Source of the DNA: a virus
Length of the DNA stretch: 64,000 nt
Virus record (IMG/VR): IMGVR_UViG_3300031963_000016
Coordinates: 62,001 to 126,000 of that record
Strand: one strand, 5' to 3'
Position 1 is the stretch's first letter. Each line of letters begins with the position of its first letter. Below are positions 27,698 through 37,831 of the stretch, in pieces. The position numbers were made by a program, and so were the translations under genes. The notes beneath the pieces are model-generated. The model searched no databases and was not told the origin of the DNA. It saw nothing but the letters and a program-made list of their open reading frames with translations.

Positions 27698-30466
27698 ATG
27701 GCATCAATAATTAGAATTAAACGCTCTGGTACAGCTGGTAATCCATCAGTATTAGGTGCTGGTGAATTAGCATATTCTGCACAAACAGGTACACAAGCGA
27801 ATGGTGGTGATCGTTTATATATTGGTTTTGGTACAGAAACCGCAGGTGATGCAGCCAATCACTTTGTAATCGGTGGTAAATATTTCACCGATATGATGGA
27901 CCATGTACATGGTACATTGACAGCATCTTCTGTTCTAATCGCAGATGCTAATAGTAAATTAGATAATCTTAAAGTTGATAATCTTGATTTAAATGGTAAT
28001 ACAATTTCTTCTACTGATACTAATGGTAACATTGTATTAGATCCAAATGGTACTGGTTACGTTTCAATTGTTGGTACAAATGGTGTTGTTATCCCAGTTG
28101 GTACTACTGCACAACGTGGACCAACAGTACAAGGCACAATTCGTTATAATACGGATACTTCTGCATTTGAAGGATATTCTGGAACTCAATGGGGTTCATT
28201 AGGTGGTGTTAAATCTGTTGATGGTTTAACATACATTTCTGCAGAATTAAATCCAGGTGACTCTGATGACACAATTCGTGCATATACCAATGGAACATTA
28301 GCATTACAATTAGATACTGATTCTGCTCAATTTGAATCAAAATTAACAAATGTTAATATTGCTGCAACAACTACATCAACTAGCACTACCACAGGCGCAT
28401 TAACTGTTGCGGGTGGCGTTGGAATTGGTGGTGCTTTATTTGTTGGTGGAAATGTTACTGCAGCAAATATTACTGGTACAGGATTTAATCTTGGTAATAT
28501 TGGAATTACTGGTAATACTATTTCTTCTACAAATACCAATGGTGATATCAATATCACACCAAATGGTACTGGTAAGGTTGTTTTAACAAATCCATATGTT
28601 GGCGCAGATACTCTTGCTGAGTATATCTACGATACAGTCGGTGGCGCAGTTACTGGTGGTACTGGTATTACTGTTACAAATAGTGATGTTGGTAACACAT
28701 CTACAATTGCTATTGATAGCACAGTTGTTACACTAACTGGCACACAAACTCTTACAAATAAGACTTTAACTTCTCCAGTTATTGCTACAATTGTAAATAC
28801 TGGAACTTTAACACTACCAACATCTACAGATACTCTAGTTGGTCGTGCAACTACAGATACTCTTACAAATAAAACATTTGACACAGCTGGTACTGGTAAT
28901 GTCTTTAGAATTAATGCTAATCAGATTACCTCTTATGTTGGTTCTGGCGCAAATGTTGTTTTATCATCTTCTCCAACTATTACAAACCTATACACTACTG
29001 GTACAGGTATGTATTTTGGAGGTTCTACTTCTGGAACTACTCAGGTAATAGCACAGGCAACTGCTTCTGGTGTATTAACTTTACCTTCTGCAACAGATCA
29101 ACTGGTTGGTCGTGCAACTACTGATACTCTTACAAATAAATCTATCAGTGGTTCTACTAATACATTAACAAATATTCCAAATAATGCACTAACTAACAGT
29201 TCTGTAACTTTTGGTTCTACAACTGTTGCTCTTGGTGCTACTTCTACATCAATCGCTGGTGTTACTGAACTTACTGTTGATAATTTAAATTTCAATGGTA
29301 ATACGATTTCCTCTACGAATGCTAATGGTGATATTGTTATTAGTCCAAATGGGACTGGTAAAGTTGATGTTTCTGGTTCTATTATAACAGGATTAAATGA
29401 ACCTGTAAATGCAACTGATGCAGCGACTAAAAACTATGTTGATACTGTTGCTGAAGGATTGCATGTTCACGAGGCTGCAAGAGTAGCAACTACTGATACA
29501 CTTGCTACACTTTCTGGTGGTACAGTAACATATAATAACGGAACATCAGGTGTTGGTGCAACACTTACTCTTTCTGCTGGATTGACTGCGATTGATGGTG
29601 TAACATTAGCAAACGGCGATCGTATTCTTGTTAAGAATGAAAGTAATCAAGCACATAATGGTATGTATGTTCGTACCAGTTCTACTGTTCTTACTCGTGC
29701 TTCTGATTTTGATACTGCTGTTGAGATTGGTGGTGGTGACTTTACTTTCGTTGAACAAGGTACTACATATGCATCAACTGGTTGGGTTCAAACCTTTGAA
29801 GTATTGACTGTTGGTACAGATACTGTTATCTGGCAACAGTTTTCTGGTTCTGGTACATTTACAGCTGGCGATGGTTTAACTCTTTCTGGAACAACATTTA
29901 ATGTTGGTGGTACTGCAAATAGAATTACAGTAAATCCAGATAGCGTTGATATTGCATCAACATATGTTGGTCAAACTTCTATCACAACTCTTGGTACGAT
30001 CGCTACTGGTACTTGGCAGGGTACTGTAATTGGACCAACTTATGGTGGTACTGGTGTTAATAATGGTTCTAAGACTATCACTCTAGGTGGTAATTTTACA
30101 CATAGTGGTGCACATACTTTAACGCTAACTACTACTGCAAATACTAGCGTTACACTACCAACTACTGGAACTCTTGCAACTTTAGCTGGTACTGAAACAT
30201 TTACCAACAAAACTCTAACATCACCAACTATTTCTGGTGGTACAATTGATAATGCTTCAATTGGTGCTACAACTAGATCAAGTGGTGCGTTTACAACTCT
30301 AGCTGCAAATGGTGCTGTAACATTCACTGCAACAACTGCTTCTAGCAGTTCTACTACTGGAGCATTAGTTGTGTCTGGCGGTATTGGAGTTGGTGGTAAC
30401 ATTTATGGTGCTGGCGCAGCAACGTCTACATTAGATGGATTTACTATTGATGGTGGAACGTACTAA
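27698..30466 (+). CDS. Long tail fibre protein
   Basis: 922 residues. The head (RIKRSGTAGNPSVLGAGELA, YSAQTG...LYIGFG) is the typical start of long cyanophage-type fibres. The shaft consists of recurring modules: GNTISSTNTNGDI(N/V)I.PNGTGKV at least three times, TGTQTLTNKTLTSP, GRATTDTLTNK, and TGALTVAGGVGIGG twice. One longer domain (about residues 580-730; GLHVHEAARVATTDTLATLS, ILVKNESNQAHNGMYVRT) recurs almost intact in the next gene. The protein ends in DGFTIDGGTY without an S74 domain. A homotrimeric host-recognition fibre is the expected role. Confidence 0.85.
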   Translation: MASIIRIKRSGTAGNPSVLGAGELAYSAQTGTQANGGDRLYIGFGTETAGDAANHFVIGGKYFTDMMDHVHGTLTASSVLIADANSKLDNLKVDNLDLNGNTISSTDTNGNIVLDPNGTGYVSIVGTNGVVIPVGTTAQRGPTVQGTIRYNTDTSAFEGYSGTQWGSLGGVKSVDGLTYISAELNPGDSDDTIRAYTNGTLALQLDTDSAQFESKLTNVNIAATTTSTSTTTGALTVAGGVGIGGALFVGGNVTAANITGTGFNLGNIGITGNTISSTNTNGDINITPNGTGKVVLTNPYVGADTLAEYIYDTVGGAVTGGTGITVTNSDVGNTSTIAIDSTVVTLTGTQTLTNKTLTSPVIATIVNTGTLTLPTSTDTLVGRATTDTLTNKTFDTAGTGNVFRINANQITSYVGSGANVVLSSSPTITNLYTTGTGMYFGGSTSGTTQVIAQATASGVLTLPSATDQLVGRATTDTLTNKSISGSTNTLTNIPNNALTNSSVTFGSTTVALGATSTSIAGVTELTVDNLNFNGNTISSTNANGDIVISPNGTGKVDVSGSIITGLNEPVNATDAATKNYVDTVAEGLHVHEAARVATTDTLATLSGGTVTYNNGTSGVGATLTLSAGLTAIDGVTLANGDRILVKNESNQAHNGMYVRTSSTVLTRASDFDTAVEIGGGDFTFVEQGTTYASTGWVQTFEVLTVGTDTVIWQQFSGSGTFTAGDGLTLSGTTFNVGGTANRITVNPDSVDIASTYVGQTSITTLGTIATGTWQGTVIGPTYGGTGVNNGSKTITLGGNFTHSGAHTLTLTTTANTSVTLPTTGTLATLAGTETFTNKTLTSPTISGGTIDNASIGATTRSSGAFTTLAANGAVTFTATTASSSSTTGALVVSGGIGVGGNIYGAGAATSTLDGFTIDGGTY

Positions 30467-30515
30467 ATAACTTAGAGGAGATTTTTATCTCCTCTTCTTG
30501 GGGCTGTTTTTACAG
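30463..30515 (+). promoter_or_regulatory. CTAAATA box followed by hairpins between the two giant fibre genes
   Basis: The 80-bp gap holds a CTAAATA box (30463-30469, overlapping the stop codon), a perfect 9-bp inverted repeat (30474-30482 with 30487-30495, TTTT loop) and a second small hairpin (GCTGT/ACAGC, about 30503-30516) with a T run in its loop. Either a weak terminator or a late start whose mRNA begins with a hairpin is possible. Confidence 0.4.
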
Positions 30516-30546
30516 CGCATCACCCTTCCTTTATTAAGGTATAGTA

Positions 30547-33500
30547 ATGGCAAATAAAGTTTTATTAAAACGATCAGCGACATCAGGAGCGGGAGGAATT
30601 CCCTCAACATCTGCGCTAGATTATGGTGAACTTGCTTTAAACTATGCCGATGGTAAACTTTATTATAAAACATCATCAAATACCATTAAAAGTTTTACAG
30701 AAGACAGTTCTGTAGTAACTTTAACTGGCACACAAACTCTTTCCAATAAAACCTTAACATCTCCTACTATTAATAGTGCTACAGCGAATAATCTAACGCT
30801 GACTGGTACTTTAACTGCTGGTGGTGGAACAGGCACAAACGGACAAGTTCTTTCTTCTACTGGAACAGGAGTTCAATGGATTTCTGTTTCTGGTACAGGA
30901 ACTGTAACTTCTATTACTGCTGGTACAGGACTTACTGGTGGAACAATTACTAGTTCTGGTACTATTGCTATTGATTCTACAGTTGCTACTTTAACTGGTA
31001 CACAAACATTAACTAATAAAACCATTAATCTAACTAGTAACACTCTGGTAGCAACTTCTGCGCAAATCGCTGCAGCAGTTACAGACGAAACTGGTTCAGG
31101 TTCTTTAGTATTTGCAACTAGTCCAACTCTTGTAACACCAAATATTGGTGCGGCAACTGGTACATCGTTAACAACAATTGGTGCATCTGGTGTCTTAGCA
31201 AGAACAGCAGCAACCCAAGACGGTATTGAAATTCGTGGTCGTGCTGGTGGAACAGGAAATTGGGAAGTTATTTTAACTCCAGGAACTTTAACTGCAGATA
31301 GAACATTCACATTCCCAGATGTTAGCACAACAGTAGTTGGTACAGATTCTACTCAAACCTTAACAAATAAAACTCTTTCCTCACCAACATTATCTGGCGT
31401 AACTACACTAGATGAAATACGTTATTCAAATTCTTTTACGCAAAGAATTAATAGACATTACTCGTTTGCTGCAAATACACAATATTTAAATACAAATGAG
31501 TATCAAAAAATATTCCAAGTAATCCCAGCTAGTAGTTCAAATAATTATTCCATTTATGGAAAAATTTATATTCAAACTGGTGATCTTACGCAGATTATTG
31601 ACATTCAATGTAATTTAAGATCTAATACTTTACCAAGTTTAGCTTGGGAAGTTTATTATGATGAAGATTTAAATGGTATGTCAACCCCATTTGTAAATCC
31701 AGTTTTATGGACTAAACAAACTACTACAGCTGGATTTATATTTGCCATTAAAGGATTAACTACTGGAATCCAAATGGCAACTGTAGATTTAATTGTAGTT
31801 AACAGAGCATCATCTTACTATAATACAGTTACACTATTTGGTTCTGAAGGTGAAGTTACAACTATTGATTCTGGTTATACTGAAAATAGTTTTACTTTAA
31901 GAAATAGAAGAATACAAAATACTTCTACAGATATAGCAGCAGGTTCTTTAACTGTTGGTGGTGTTGCTGTTCCAACTATTAGTAGTACTAGTACTTTAAC
32001 AAACAAAACATTTACTGACAGTACTACACTATTCCAAGACGAAACAGATAACTCTAAAAAATTACAGTTTCAATTATCTGGTATTGCTACTGCCACAACC
32101 AGAACATTAACTATTCCTAATGCATCTGGAACAATTGCATTAACTAGTGATATACCTGCAGACACAAATACTACATATAGTATTTCTGCAGAAACAACTA
32201 CTGGTGGTGCTGATTTAAGACTTACAGGATCAGATTCTACAACAGATAATGTTAAAATTGCTGGTGGAACAAATGTAACAGTTACTAGAACAGACGCTAA
32301 TACTATTACAATTTCTGCCGATGATACTTCTGTTGACTGGTCTGAGATACAAAATAAACCTGATCCAGTTATTACTTTAGCTGGTGATTTGACTGGTTCT
32401 GTAACTCTAACAGATTTAACTAGTGGTACATTAACTGCTACAATTGCTGCAAATTCTGTAGCTCTTGGTACAGATACTACTGGAAATTATGTAGGATCTA
32501 TTGCAGATGGTTCACCAGGAGCACAAACTGGTACATCTGGTCTTACAATAAGTGCTGTAGCAGGAGAGAACACCTCTGCTACGATTGCTCATGCTGACAC
32601 ATCTTCTGTTAGCAATTTAAGTTCAGATAATTCAAATGGTATTGTACTACAAGACATATCATTTACATTTGATGGATTTGGCCACGTAACTGCTGCTTCT
32701 GTAATAACTACAGATCTTGATAGTCGTTATGTAAATACTTCTGGTGATACCATGACAGGGTTCTTAACTCTTCATGCTGATCCAAGCAGTTCACTTCATG
32801 CAGCAACTAAACAGTATGTTGATAATGTTGCACAAGGTTTACATACACATGCTCCTTGTGCTGCTGCAACAACAGCAACTCTAACATCAATTACTGGTGG
32901 CACGATAACTTATTCTAATGGTACTGCTGGTGTCGGAGCGACATTAACAGTTTCAGGTGGAACCTTTGGAACTATTGATGGTGTTAATATTGCAACTGTT
33001 GGAACTCGTATTCTTGTTAAAAACGAAGCAGCCGCAGCAAACAATGGTATCTATACCTATACAAATTCAACAACATTAACACGTGCAACAGATTTTGACA
33101 CACCAACAGAGATGGCTGGTGGTGATTTTACTTTTGTACAGCAAGGTACATTATATAACGATACTGGCTGGGTGATGTCTGATCCTGTTACAACTGTTGG
33201 TACAACAGCTGTAAATTTTGTACAGTTTTCTGGTGCTGGCACTTATACCGCTGGGAGTGGTTTAACATTAAATGGAACAGAGTTTAGTCATACGGATACA
33301 TCTTCTGTTGCATCTTTAACTGCAAGTTCAAGAACTTATGTTTCTGGTTTAACATTTGATACATTTGGTCACGTAACAGGAATCACAACTAATACAGAAA
33401 CAGTAACAGATACTAACACAACTTATACATTAGATGGTTCTGGAACAACAAATTCTGTTAACATTGAATTAGTAGCTGGTGGTTCTGGTTCAGGAACGGA

Positions 33501-34596
33501 CACTATAAACGTAATAGGATCTGGTGCTACTACTGTTTCTTGGGATGAGGGTAATCAAAGAATTACGATCTCATCTACAGATACGAATACAACTTATTCT
33601 GCAGCAACATCAACTACACTAGGTTTAATAGAATTATTCTCTGACACGCAACAATCTGTAGCTGCTAATGCAGTAAGTGCTACTGCTTCAAGAACATATG
33701 GTCTTCAGATTAATGCTAGTGGTCAAGGTGTTATTAACGTACCTTGGACAGATACAACTTATTCTGCTGCAACTAGCACTACATTAGGACTTATCGAATT
33801 ATTCTCTGACACGCAACAATCTGTAGCTGCTAACTCTGTTACATCTACAGCAAGTCGAACTTATGGATTACAAGTAAATGCTGCTGGTCAAGGTGTTATT
33901 AACGTACCTTGGACAGATACAACTTATTCTCTTGCAACTAGCACTGTTCCAGGTTTAGTAGAACTTGGTTCTGATACTGTACAAACTGTGGCAGCAAATG
34001 CAGTAACCTCAACAGCATCTAGATCATATGCAGTTCAGTTAAATGCATTTGGTCAAATGCTTGTTAATATACCTTGGACTGATACTGATACAAATACTAC
34101 ATATAGTATTTCTGCTGAAACTGTTGCTGGTGGTGCTAATTTAAGACTTACTGGTTCAGATGCTTCTACAGACAACGTAACTCTAGCAGCTGGAAGTAAT
34201 ATAACTATTACTAGAACAGACGCTAATACTATTACAATTGCTTCTACTGGTGGTGGTGGCGGATCATGGAGTGTTAAAACATCTAACTATACTGCTGCTA
34301 GCGGAGATCAGTTATTAGCAAATACATCTGGTGGTTCATTCACAATCACTCTACCAGCAACTCCATCAGCTGGTAATTCTGTTGTTATTGCAGATGGTAA
34401 TAATTGGCAAACTAATAACTTAACAGTTGCACGAAATGGTTCAACAATTAAGGGATTATCAGAAGATTTAATTTTAAATATTGCAGGAGTTAAGGTAGAT
34501 TTTGTTTATAGCGGTAGCACATGGTGTGTATTCGCTTTTGCTAGTGGTGGTGAAGATCCTCTTGCTGCTGCTCTTGCTATAGGAGATGAACTATAA
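30547..34596 (+). CDS. Giant tail fibre protein
   Basis: 1349 residues. The head (KVLLKRSATSGAGGIPSTSA, LDYGELALNYADGKLYYKTS) is another common fibre-attachment module. The shaft repeats TGTQTLTNKT units, three near-identical blocks of the form TTLGLIELFSDTQQSVAANA..YGLQxNAxGQGVINVPWTDT (about residues 1010-1180), and SISAETTTGGADLRLTGSDS twice. A domain at about 760-905 is shared with the 922-aa fibre. The C-terminus ends in ASGGEDPLAAALAIGDEL. The stop overlaps the next ATG by one base. Probably the longest fibre of this virion. Confidence 0.85.
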   Translation: MANKVLLKRSATSGAGGIPSTSALDYGELALNYADGKLYYKTSSNTIKSFTEDSSVVTLTGTQTLSNKTLTSPTINSATANNLTLTGTLTAGGGTGTNGQVLSSTGTGVQWISVSGTGTVTSITAGTGLTGGTITSSGTIAIDSTVATLTGTQTLTNKTINLTSNTLVATSAQIAAAVTDETGSGSLVFATSPTLVTPNIGAATGTSLTTIGASGVLARTAATQDGIEIRGRAGGTGNWEVILTPGTLTADRTFTFPDVSTTVVGTDSTQTLTNKTLSSPTLSGVTTLDEIRYSNSFTQRINRHYSFAANTQYLNTNEYQKIFQVIPASSSNNYSIYGKIYIQTGDLTQIIDIQCNLRSNTLPSLAWEVYYDEDLNGMSTPFVNPVLWTKQTTTAGFIFAIKGLTTGIQMATVDLIVVNRASSYYNTVTLFGSEGEVTTIDSGYTENSFTLRNRRIQNTSTDIAAGSLTVGGVAVPTISSTSTLTNKTFTDSTTLFQDETDNSKKLQFQLSGIATATTRTLTIPNASGTIALTSDIPADTNTTYSISAETTTGGADLRLTGSDSTTDNVKIAGGTNVTVTRTDANTITISADDTSVDWSEIQNKPDPVITLAGDLTGSVTLTDLTSGTLTATIAANSVALGTDTTGNYVGSIADGSPGAQTGTSGLTISAVAGENTSATIAHADTSSVSNLSSDNSNGIVLQDISFTFDGFGHVTAASVITTDLDSRYVNTSGDTMTGFLTLHADPSSSLHAATKQYVDNVAQGLHTHAPCAAATTATLTSITGGTITYSNGTAGVGATLTVSGGTFGTIDGVNIATVGTRILVKNEAAAANNGIYTYTNSTTLTRATDFDTPTEMAGGDFTFVQQGTLYNDTGWVMSDPVTTVGTTAVNFVQFSGAGTYTAGSGLTLNGTEFSHTDTSSVASLTASSRTYVSGLTFDTFGHVTGITTNTETVTDTNTTYTLDGSGTTNSVNIELVAGGSGSGTDTINVIGSGATTVSWDEGNQRITISSTDTNTTYSAATSTTLGLIELFSDTQQSVAANAVSATASRTYGLQINASGQGVINVPWTDTTYSAATSTTLGLIELFSDTQQSVAANSVTSTASRTYGLQVNAAGQGVINVPWTDTTYSLATSTVPGLVELGSDTVQTVAANAVTSTASRSYAVQLNAFGQMLVNIPWTDTDTNTTYSISAETVAGGANLRLTGSDASTDNVTLAAGSNITITRTDANTITIASTGGGGGSWSVKTSNYTAASGDQLLANTSGGSFTITLPATPSAGNSVVIADGNNWQTNNLTVARNGSTIKGLSEDLILNIAGVKVDFVYSGSTWCVFAFASGGEDPLAAALAIGDEL

Positions 34597-35102
34597 TGGC
34601 ATTATTAAGTGATATTTTAGCAGCCTCTACTGTTAGAGGTGAAAGAGGACCAACTGCTACTGTTTCTGTAGGTACAGTTACAACAGGAGCAGCTGGAAGT
34701 AATGCGGCAGTAGTTAATGCTGGTACAACTGGAGAAGCAATTCTTAATTTCACTATACCAACAGGAGCAGCTGGACCGACTGGACCAACTGGACCAACTG
34801 GTCCAGCGCAAACTAATATACCAGTTAGTACAAATACTACTGTAGTTTCAGGAGATAAAGGAAAGTTCTTAGATGTATCTGCGGGTGTTACTATTAATGC
34901 TTCAACCAATTTTGTTGCTGGAGATGTTGTTACAATATACAATGATTCTGCGGCTAATATTACAATAACTGCCACTGCTGTTACACTAAGATTAGCAGGA
35001 ACTGCAACTACTGGGAATAGAACACTTGCACAAAGAGGAATAGCTACTCTTCTTTGTGTAGCATCTAACGAATATGTTATAGCAGGAGCTGGATTAACTT
35101 AA
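34596..35102 (+). CDS. Collagen-like fibre-associated protein
   Basis: 168 residues with a short collagen-type run of Gly-X-Y triplets (GAAGPTGPTGPTGPA, about residues 57-71) joining a beta-rich N-terminal part (PTATVSVGTVTTGAAGSNAA) to a C-terminal module (FLDVSAGVTINASTNFVAGD, VVTIYND) seen at the ends of other phage fibres. Collagen triplets usually form a trimeric stalk in phage fibres. It is coupled to the giant fibre and followed one base later by the glycine-rich gene, so the three probably assemble together. Confidence 0.75.
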   Translation: MALLSDILAASTVRGERGPTATVSVGTVTTGAAGSNAAVVNAGTTGEAILNFTIPTGAAGPTGPTGPTGPAQTNIPVSTNTTVVSGDKGKFLDVSAGVTINASTNFVAGDVVTIYNDSAANITITATAVTLRLAGTATTGNRTLAQRGIATLLCVASNEYVIAGAGLT

Positions 35103-35103
35103 C

Positions 35104-35928
35104 ATGGCATTACATCAATTATTTTATATGCTTAGTTTTCCAGCAGGTCAACAGTTATATGATACTGTTGGCACAACAACTTTTGTTGTACCAGATCAAG
35201 TTTCATTTATCTCAGTTGTATGTGTTGGCGGTGGCGGTTCTGGAAAAAGTGGAAGAAACTCTCCTGGCGGTGGCGGTGGAGCACTTTCTTATGTAAATAA
35301 TATTCCAGTTACAGCTGGAGAATCATTAACTGTTGTAGTCGGTGCTGGCGGATCAGCTAACGGAGCTGGAGGATTATCAAGTTTATCTAGAGGTGGCACA
35401 GTATTATGCTCTGCTAATGGTGGTCAATCAGGTAATGGTAACCGAGCTGGTGGAACTGTTGGTGTTGGCACTGGGTTTGCTGGTGGTCAAGGTGGCAATG
35501 AAAACGCTGGCGGATCTTCTGGTGGTGGCGGTGGCGCAGGTGGATATAGTGCAGCTGGTGGTGCTGGTGGAACTGCTGCAGCTGTAGGTATAGCAAGCAC
35601 TGGTGGCGGTGGCGGTGGCGGTGGCGGTGGTATTAATAACTCTGGTGGTGGCGGTGGCGGTGTTGGATTGCTGGGAGCAGGTTCAAACGGAACTGGAGGT
35701 ACTGCTGACTCTACAACAACTTCTGGTGGTGGCGGTGGTTCTGGAGGTACTGCAGGTTCTCCAGGAATTTTTGCTGCTGGTGCTGGTGGTGCAGGTGGTG
35801 TATATGGTGGCGGTGGTGGTGGGGCTGGCGATACTGGCGGTGCAAGTGGAGTTGGTGGAAAAGGTGGAGTACGTATTATTTGGGGTACTAATAGAGCATT
35901 CCCATCAACAAACACTGGCAATGTATAA
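35104..35928 (+). CDS. Extremely glycine-rich adhesin-like protein
   Basis: 274 residues. After a short head (QQLYDTVGTTTFVVPDQVSF) almost the whole protein is glycine-rich, with runs of up to about ten consecutive glycines, and it ends in GGKGGVRIIWGTNRAFPSTN. The FVVPDxVxFISVVCVGGGGSG opening and GVRIIWG close are a recurrent phage/marine virus fibre-tip family whose glycine sandwiches expose variable loops. The GGTGG-type DNA repeats make both + alternative frames and the reverse strand open; those are shadows. Last gene of the fibre region. Confidence 0.78.
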   Translation: MALHQLFYMLSFPAGQQLYDTVGTTTFVVPDQVSFISVVCVGGGGSGKSGRNSPGGGGGALSYVNNIPVTAGESLTVVVGAGGSANGAGGLSSLSRGGTVLCSANGGQSGNGNRAGGTVGVGTGFAGGQGGNENAGGSSGGGGGAGGYSAAGGAGGTAAAVGIASTGGGGGGGGGGINNSGGGGGGVGLLGAGSNGTGGTADSTTTSGGGGGSGGTAGSPGIFAAGAGGAGGVYGGGGGGAGDTGGASGVGGKGGVRIIWGTNRAFPSTNTGNV

Positions 35929-35934
35929 TAAATA
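35927..35934 (+). promoter_or_regulatory. Late promoter (AATAAATA) for the neck operon
   Basis: The NATAAATA form of the late box overlaps the glycine-rich gene's stop codon and lies 21 bp before gp13, with an AAAGGA ribosome site between. Confidence 0.65.
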
Positions 35935-35955
35935 ATAAAATAAAAGGATTTTTAA

Positions 35956-36915
35956 ATGGCTGTTGCAACTAGAGAACAATTAAAACAATATTGCCTACGT
36001 GCTTTAGGTGCACCTGTAGTTGAAATTAACGTAGATGATGATCAGCTAGAAGATCGTATCGATGAAGCATTAGAACATTGGAGAAAATACCATTACGATG
36101 GTATCGAGCAGATTTATATGAAAGCAGCAATTCGTGCTTCAGAAATCGTTCTAACAACTTCAGTTGCAGCTAATTATCAACTTTCTGAAACTATTACTGG
36201 TGCAACATCTGGCGCAAAAGCAACAGTAGTACGAGAAACTAATCGTTCTTCTGCTGGAACTTTATTGCTCGTAAAAAATATTGTAGGAACATTTACAGTT
36301 GGTGAAGTGGTTACTGGTTCTATTTCTGGACAAGTCGCTACAACATCATCTATTACTAAAAGAGAATATGACAACAAATATATTGAAGTTAGTGATTTAG
36401 TTTATGGTGTTACAAAAGTACTAAGTATTGGACAAGCATCTTCTTCAAAAAATATTTTTGATCTTCAATATCAATTACGTCTAAACGACTTATATGATCT
36501 AACATCTACATCATTAATTTACTACAAAACAGTAATGAGTCATTTAGCTCTGTTAGATCTAGAGTTAAATGGACACACATCTTTCCGTTTTAATCGTAGA
36601 ACAAATCGTGTTTATCTAGATATTAACTGGGAAACAGATATTCCTCTTGGAGATTATGTTATCGTTCAAGGATATCGTGCTCTTGATCCAAACGAATTTA
36701 CAAAAGTCTGGAATGAAGCATGGTTAAAACATTACGTTACTGCATTGTTTAAAAAACAATGGGCTACAAATATTAAAAAGTTTTCTGGTATCCAACTTCC
36801 AGGTGGCGTTACTCTTGATGGAGATAAACTATATGATGAAGCAACTACTGAACTTAAAGAGTTAGAAGATTCTCTTCAAAATAAATCTGCTCCATTAGAT
36901 TTTTTTATAGGTTAA
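35956..36915 (+). CDS. 13: Neck protein gp13
   Basis: 319 residues, near T4 gp13 (309). The N-terminal EQLKQYCLRALGAPVVEINV, DDDQLEDRIDEALEHWRKYH and the C-terminal FTKVWNEAWLKHYVTALFKK, QWATNIKKF, LELNGHTSFRFNR segments are characteristic of gp13 in cyanophage-type T4-likes. gp13 with gp14 closes the filled head and receives the tail. Residues about 58-138 form an inserted beta module (SETITGATSGAKATVVRETN, then FTVGEVVTGSISG) absent from the helical core. Followed one base later by gp14. Confidence 0.9.
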   Translation: MAVATREQLKQYCLRALGAPVVEINVDDDQLEDRIDEALEHWRKYHYDGIEQIYMKAAIRASEIVLTTSVAANYQLSETITGATSGAKATVVRETNRSSAGTLLLVKNIVGTFTVGEVVTGSISGQVATTSSITKREYDNKYIEVSDLVYGVTKVLSIGQASSSKNIFDLQYQLRLNDLYDLTSTSLIYYKTVMSHLALLDLELNGHTSFRFNRRTNRVYLDINWETDIPLGDYVIVQGYRALDPNEFTKVWNEAWLKHYVTALFKKQWATNIKKFSGIQLPGGVTLDGDKLYDEATTELKELEDSLQNKSAPLDFFIG

Positions 36916-36916
36916 T

Positions 36917-37831
36917 ATGCCAACTAATGTTTATTTTTCACATGGTACTAGAAATGAACAGTACCTTGTCGAAGACCTAATCATAGAATCTCTTAAGATC
37001 TATGGTCAGGAATTTTTCTACATTCCAAGAACATTAGTTTCTAAAGATAATATTCTGGGTGAAGATCGTTTATCAGAGTTTAAGTCCTCATTTCCAATCG
37101 AAATGTATTTTGAAAATGTAGATTCATTTGCAGGACAAGGTGCGTTTATTCAAAAGTTTGGTTTAATGGTGGAACAATCTGCAACTTTAGTTGTTGCAAG
37201 ACGTAGATGGGAACAGTTAGTCGGTAGATATGGACAAACAACAATTCCTACACGTCCAAATGAAGGCGATTTGATTTATTTTCCATTGTCTAAAGGATTG
37301 TTTGAAATTAAATTTGTAACACATCAAGATCCATTTTATCAACTTGGTAAATTGTATGTTTATAAACTTCAAGTTGAACTATTCCAGTATGCTTCTGAGA
37401 GAATTGATACAGGAATTAAAGAAGTTGATGCGTTTGAATCTCTTAAAACATTTAGTACTAACTCAACAAGAAATCCAACATCACGTGTTTTAAAGGTTAC
37501 AGTTACAAATCAGGGATCAGGTTATACTTCACCACCATCTGTAACATTTGTAAGTTCTACAGGATTTGGTGCTGCTGCAACAGCAGTTCTTGGTACTGGA
37601 ATTAGTGCAGGGAAGGTTGTTGCTATCAATGTAACTGAAGATGGACAACAATATCAAGCACCTCCTGTAGTGCAATTTAATGGTGGAGGTGGAAATGGGG
37701 CTACAGCTGTAGCTACATTAGAAATCGATATAGATAAAGTTGATTCATACGGAGATAATAATTCTTTTAAATCTGAAGCTACTGATATTCTTTTTAGTGA
37801 AAGTAATCCGTTTGGAGAGGTTGGTGAATAA
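36917..37831 (+). CDS. 14: Neck protein gp14 with inserted GSGY repeats
   Basis: 304 residues (T4 gp14: 256). The core (NVYFSHGTRNEQYLVEDLII, ESLKIYGQEFFYIPRTLVSK, LFEIKFVTHQDPFYQLGKLY) is the gp14 signature. Residues about 191-270 carry two repeats of the GSGYTSPPSVTF..GFGAAATAVL type that also occur in gp8 and gp18, apparently inserted before the conserved C-terminal ESNPFGEVGE. gp14 joins the collar to the head. The stop overlaps gp15's ATG by one base. Confidence 0.9.
   Translation: MPTNVYFSHGTRNEQYLVEDLIIESLKIYGQEFFYIPRTLVSKDNILGEDRLSEFKSSFPIEMYFENVDSFAGQGAFIQKFGLMVEQSATLVVARRRWEQLVGRYGQTTIPTRPNEGDLIYFPLSKGLFEIKFVTHQDPFYQLGKLYVYKLQVELFQYASERIDTGIKEVDAFESLKTFSTNSTRNPTSRVLKVTVTNQGSGYTSPPSVTFVSSTGFGAAATAVLGTGISAGKVVAINVTEDGQQYQAPPVVQFNGGGGNGATAVATLEIDIDKVDSYGDNNSFKSEATDILFSESNPFGEVGE

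Noticed and set aside
28730-34200. CRISPR-like or satellite repeats suggested by recurring ACAAATAAAACT-type sequence.
   Set aside because: Repeats are in frame, code for TLTNKTLTSP fibre motifs, vary in spacing and lack unique spacers of constant size.
35487-35921. Proline-rich reverse-strand frame and the leucine/valine-rich alternative + frames at 35342-35935.
   Set aside because: They are the automatic result of GGTGGC-type repeats coding for glycine in the true frame.
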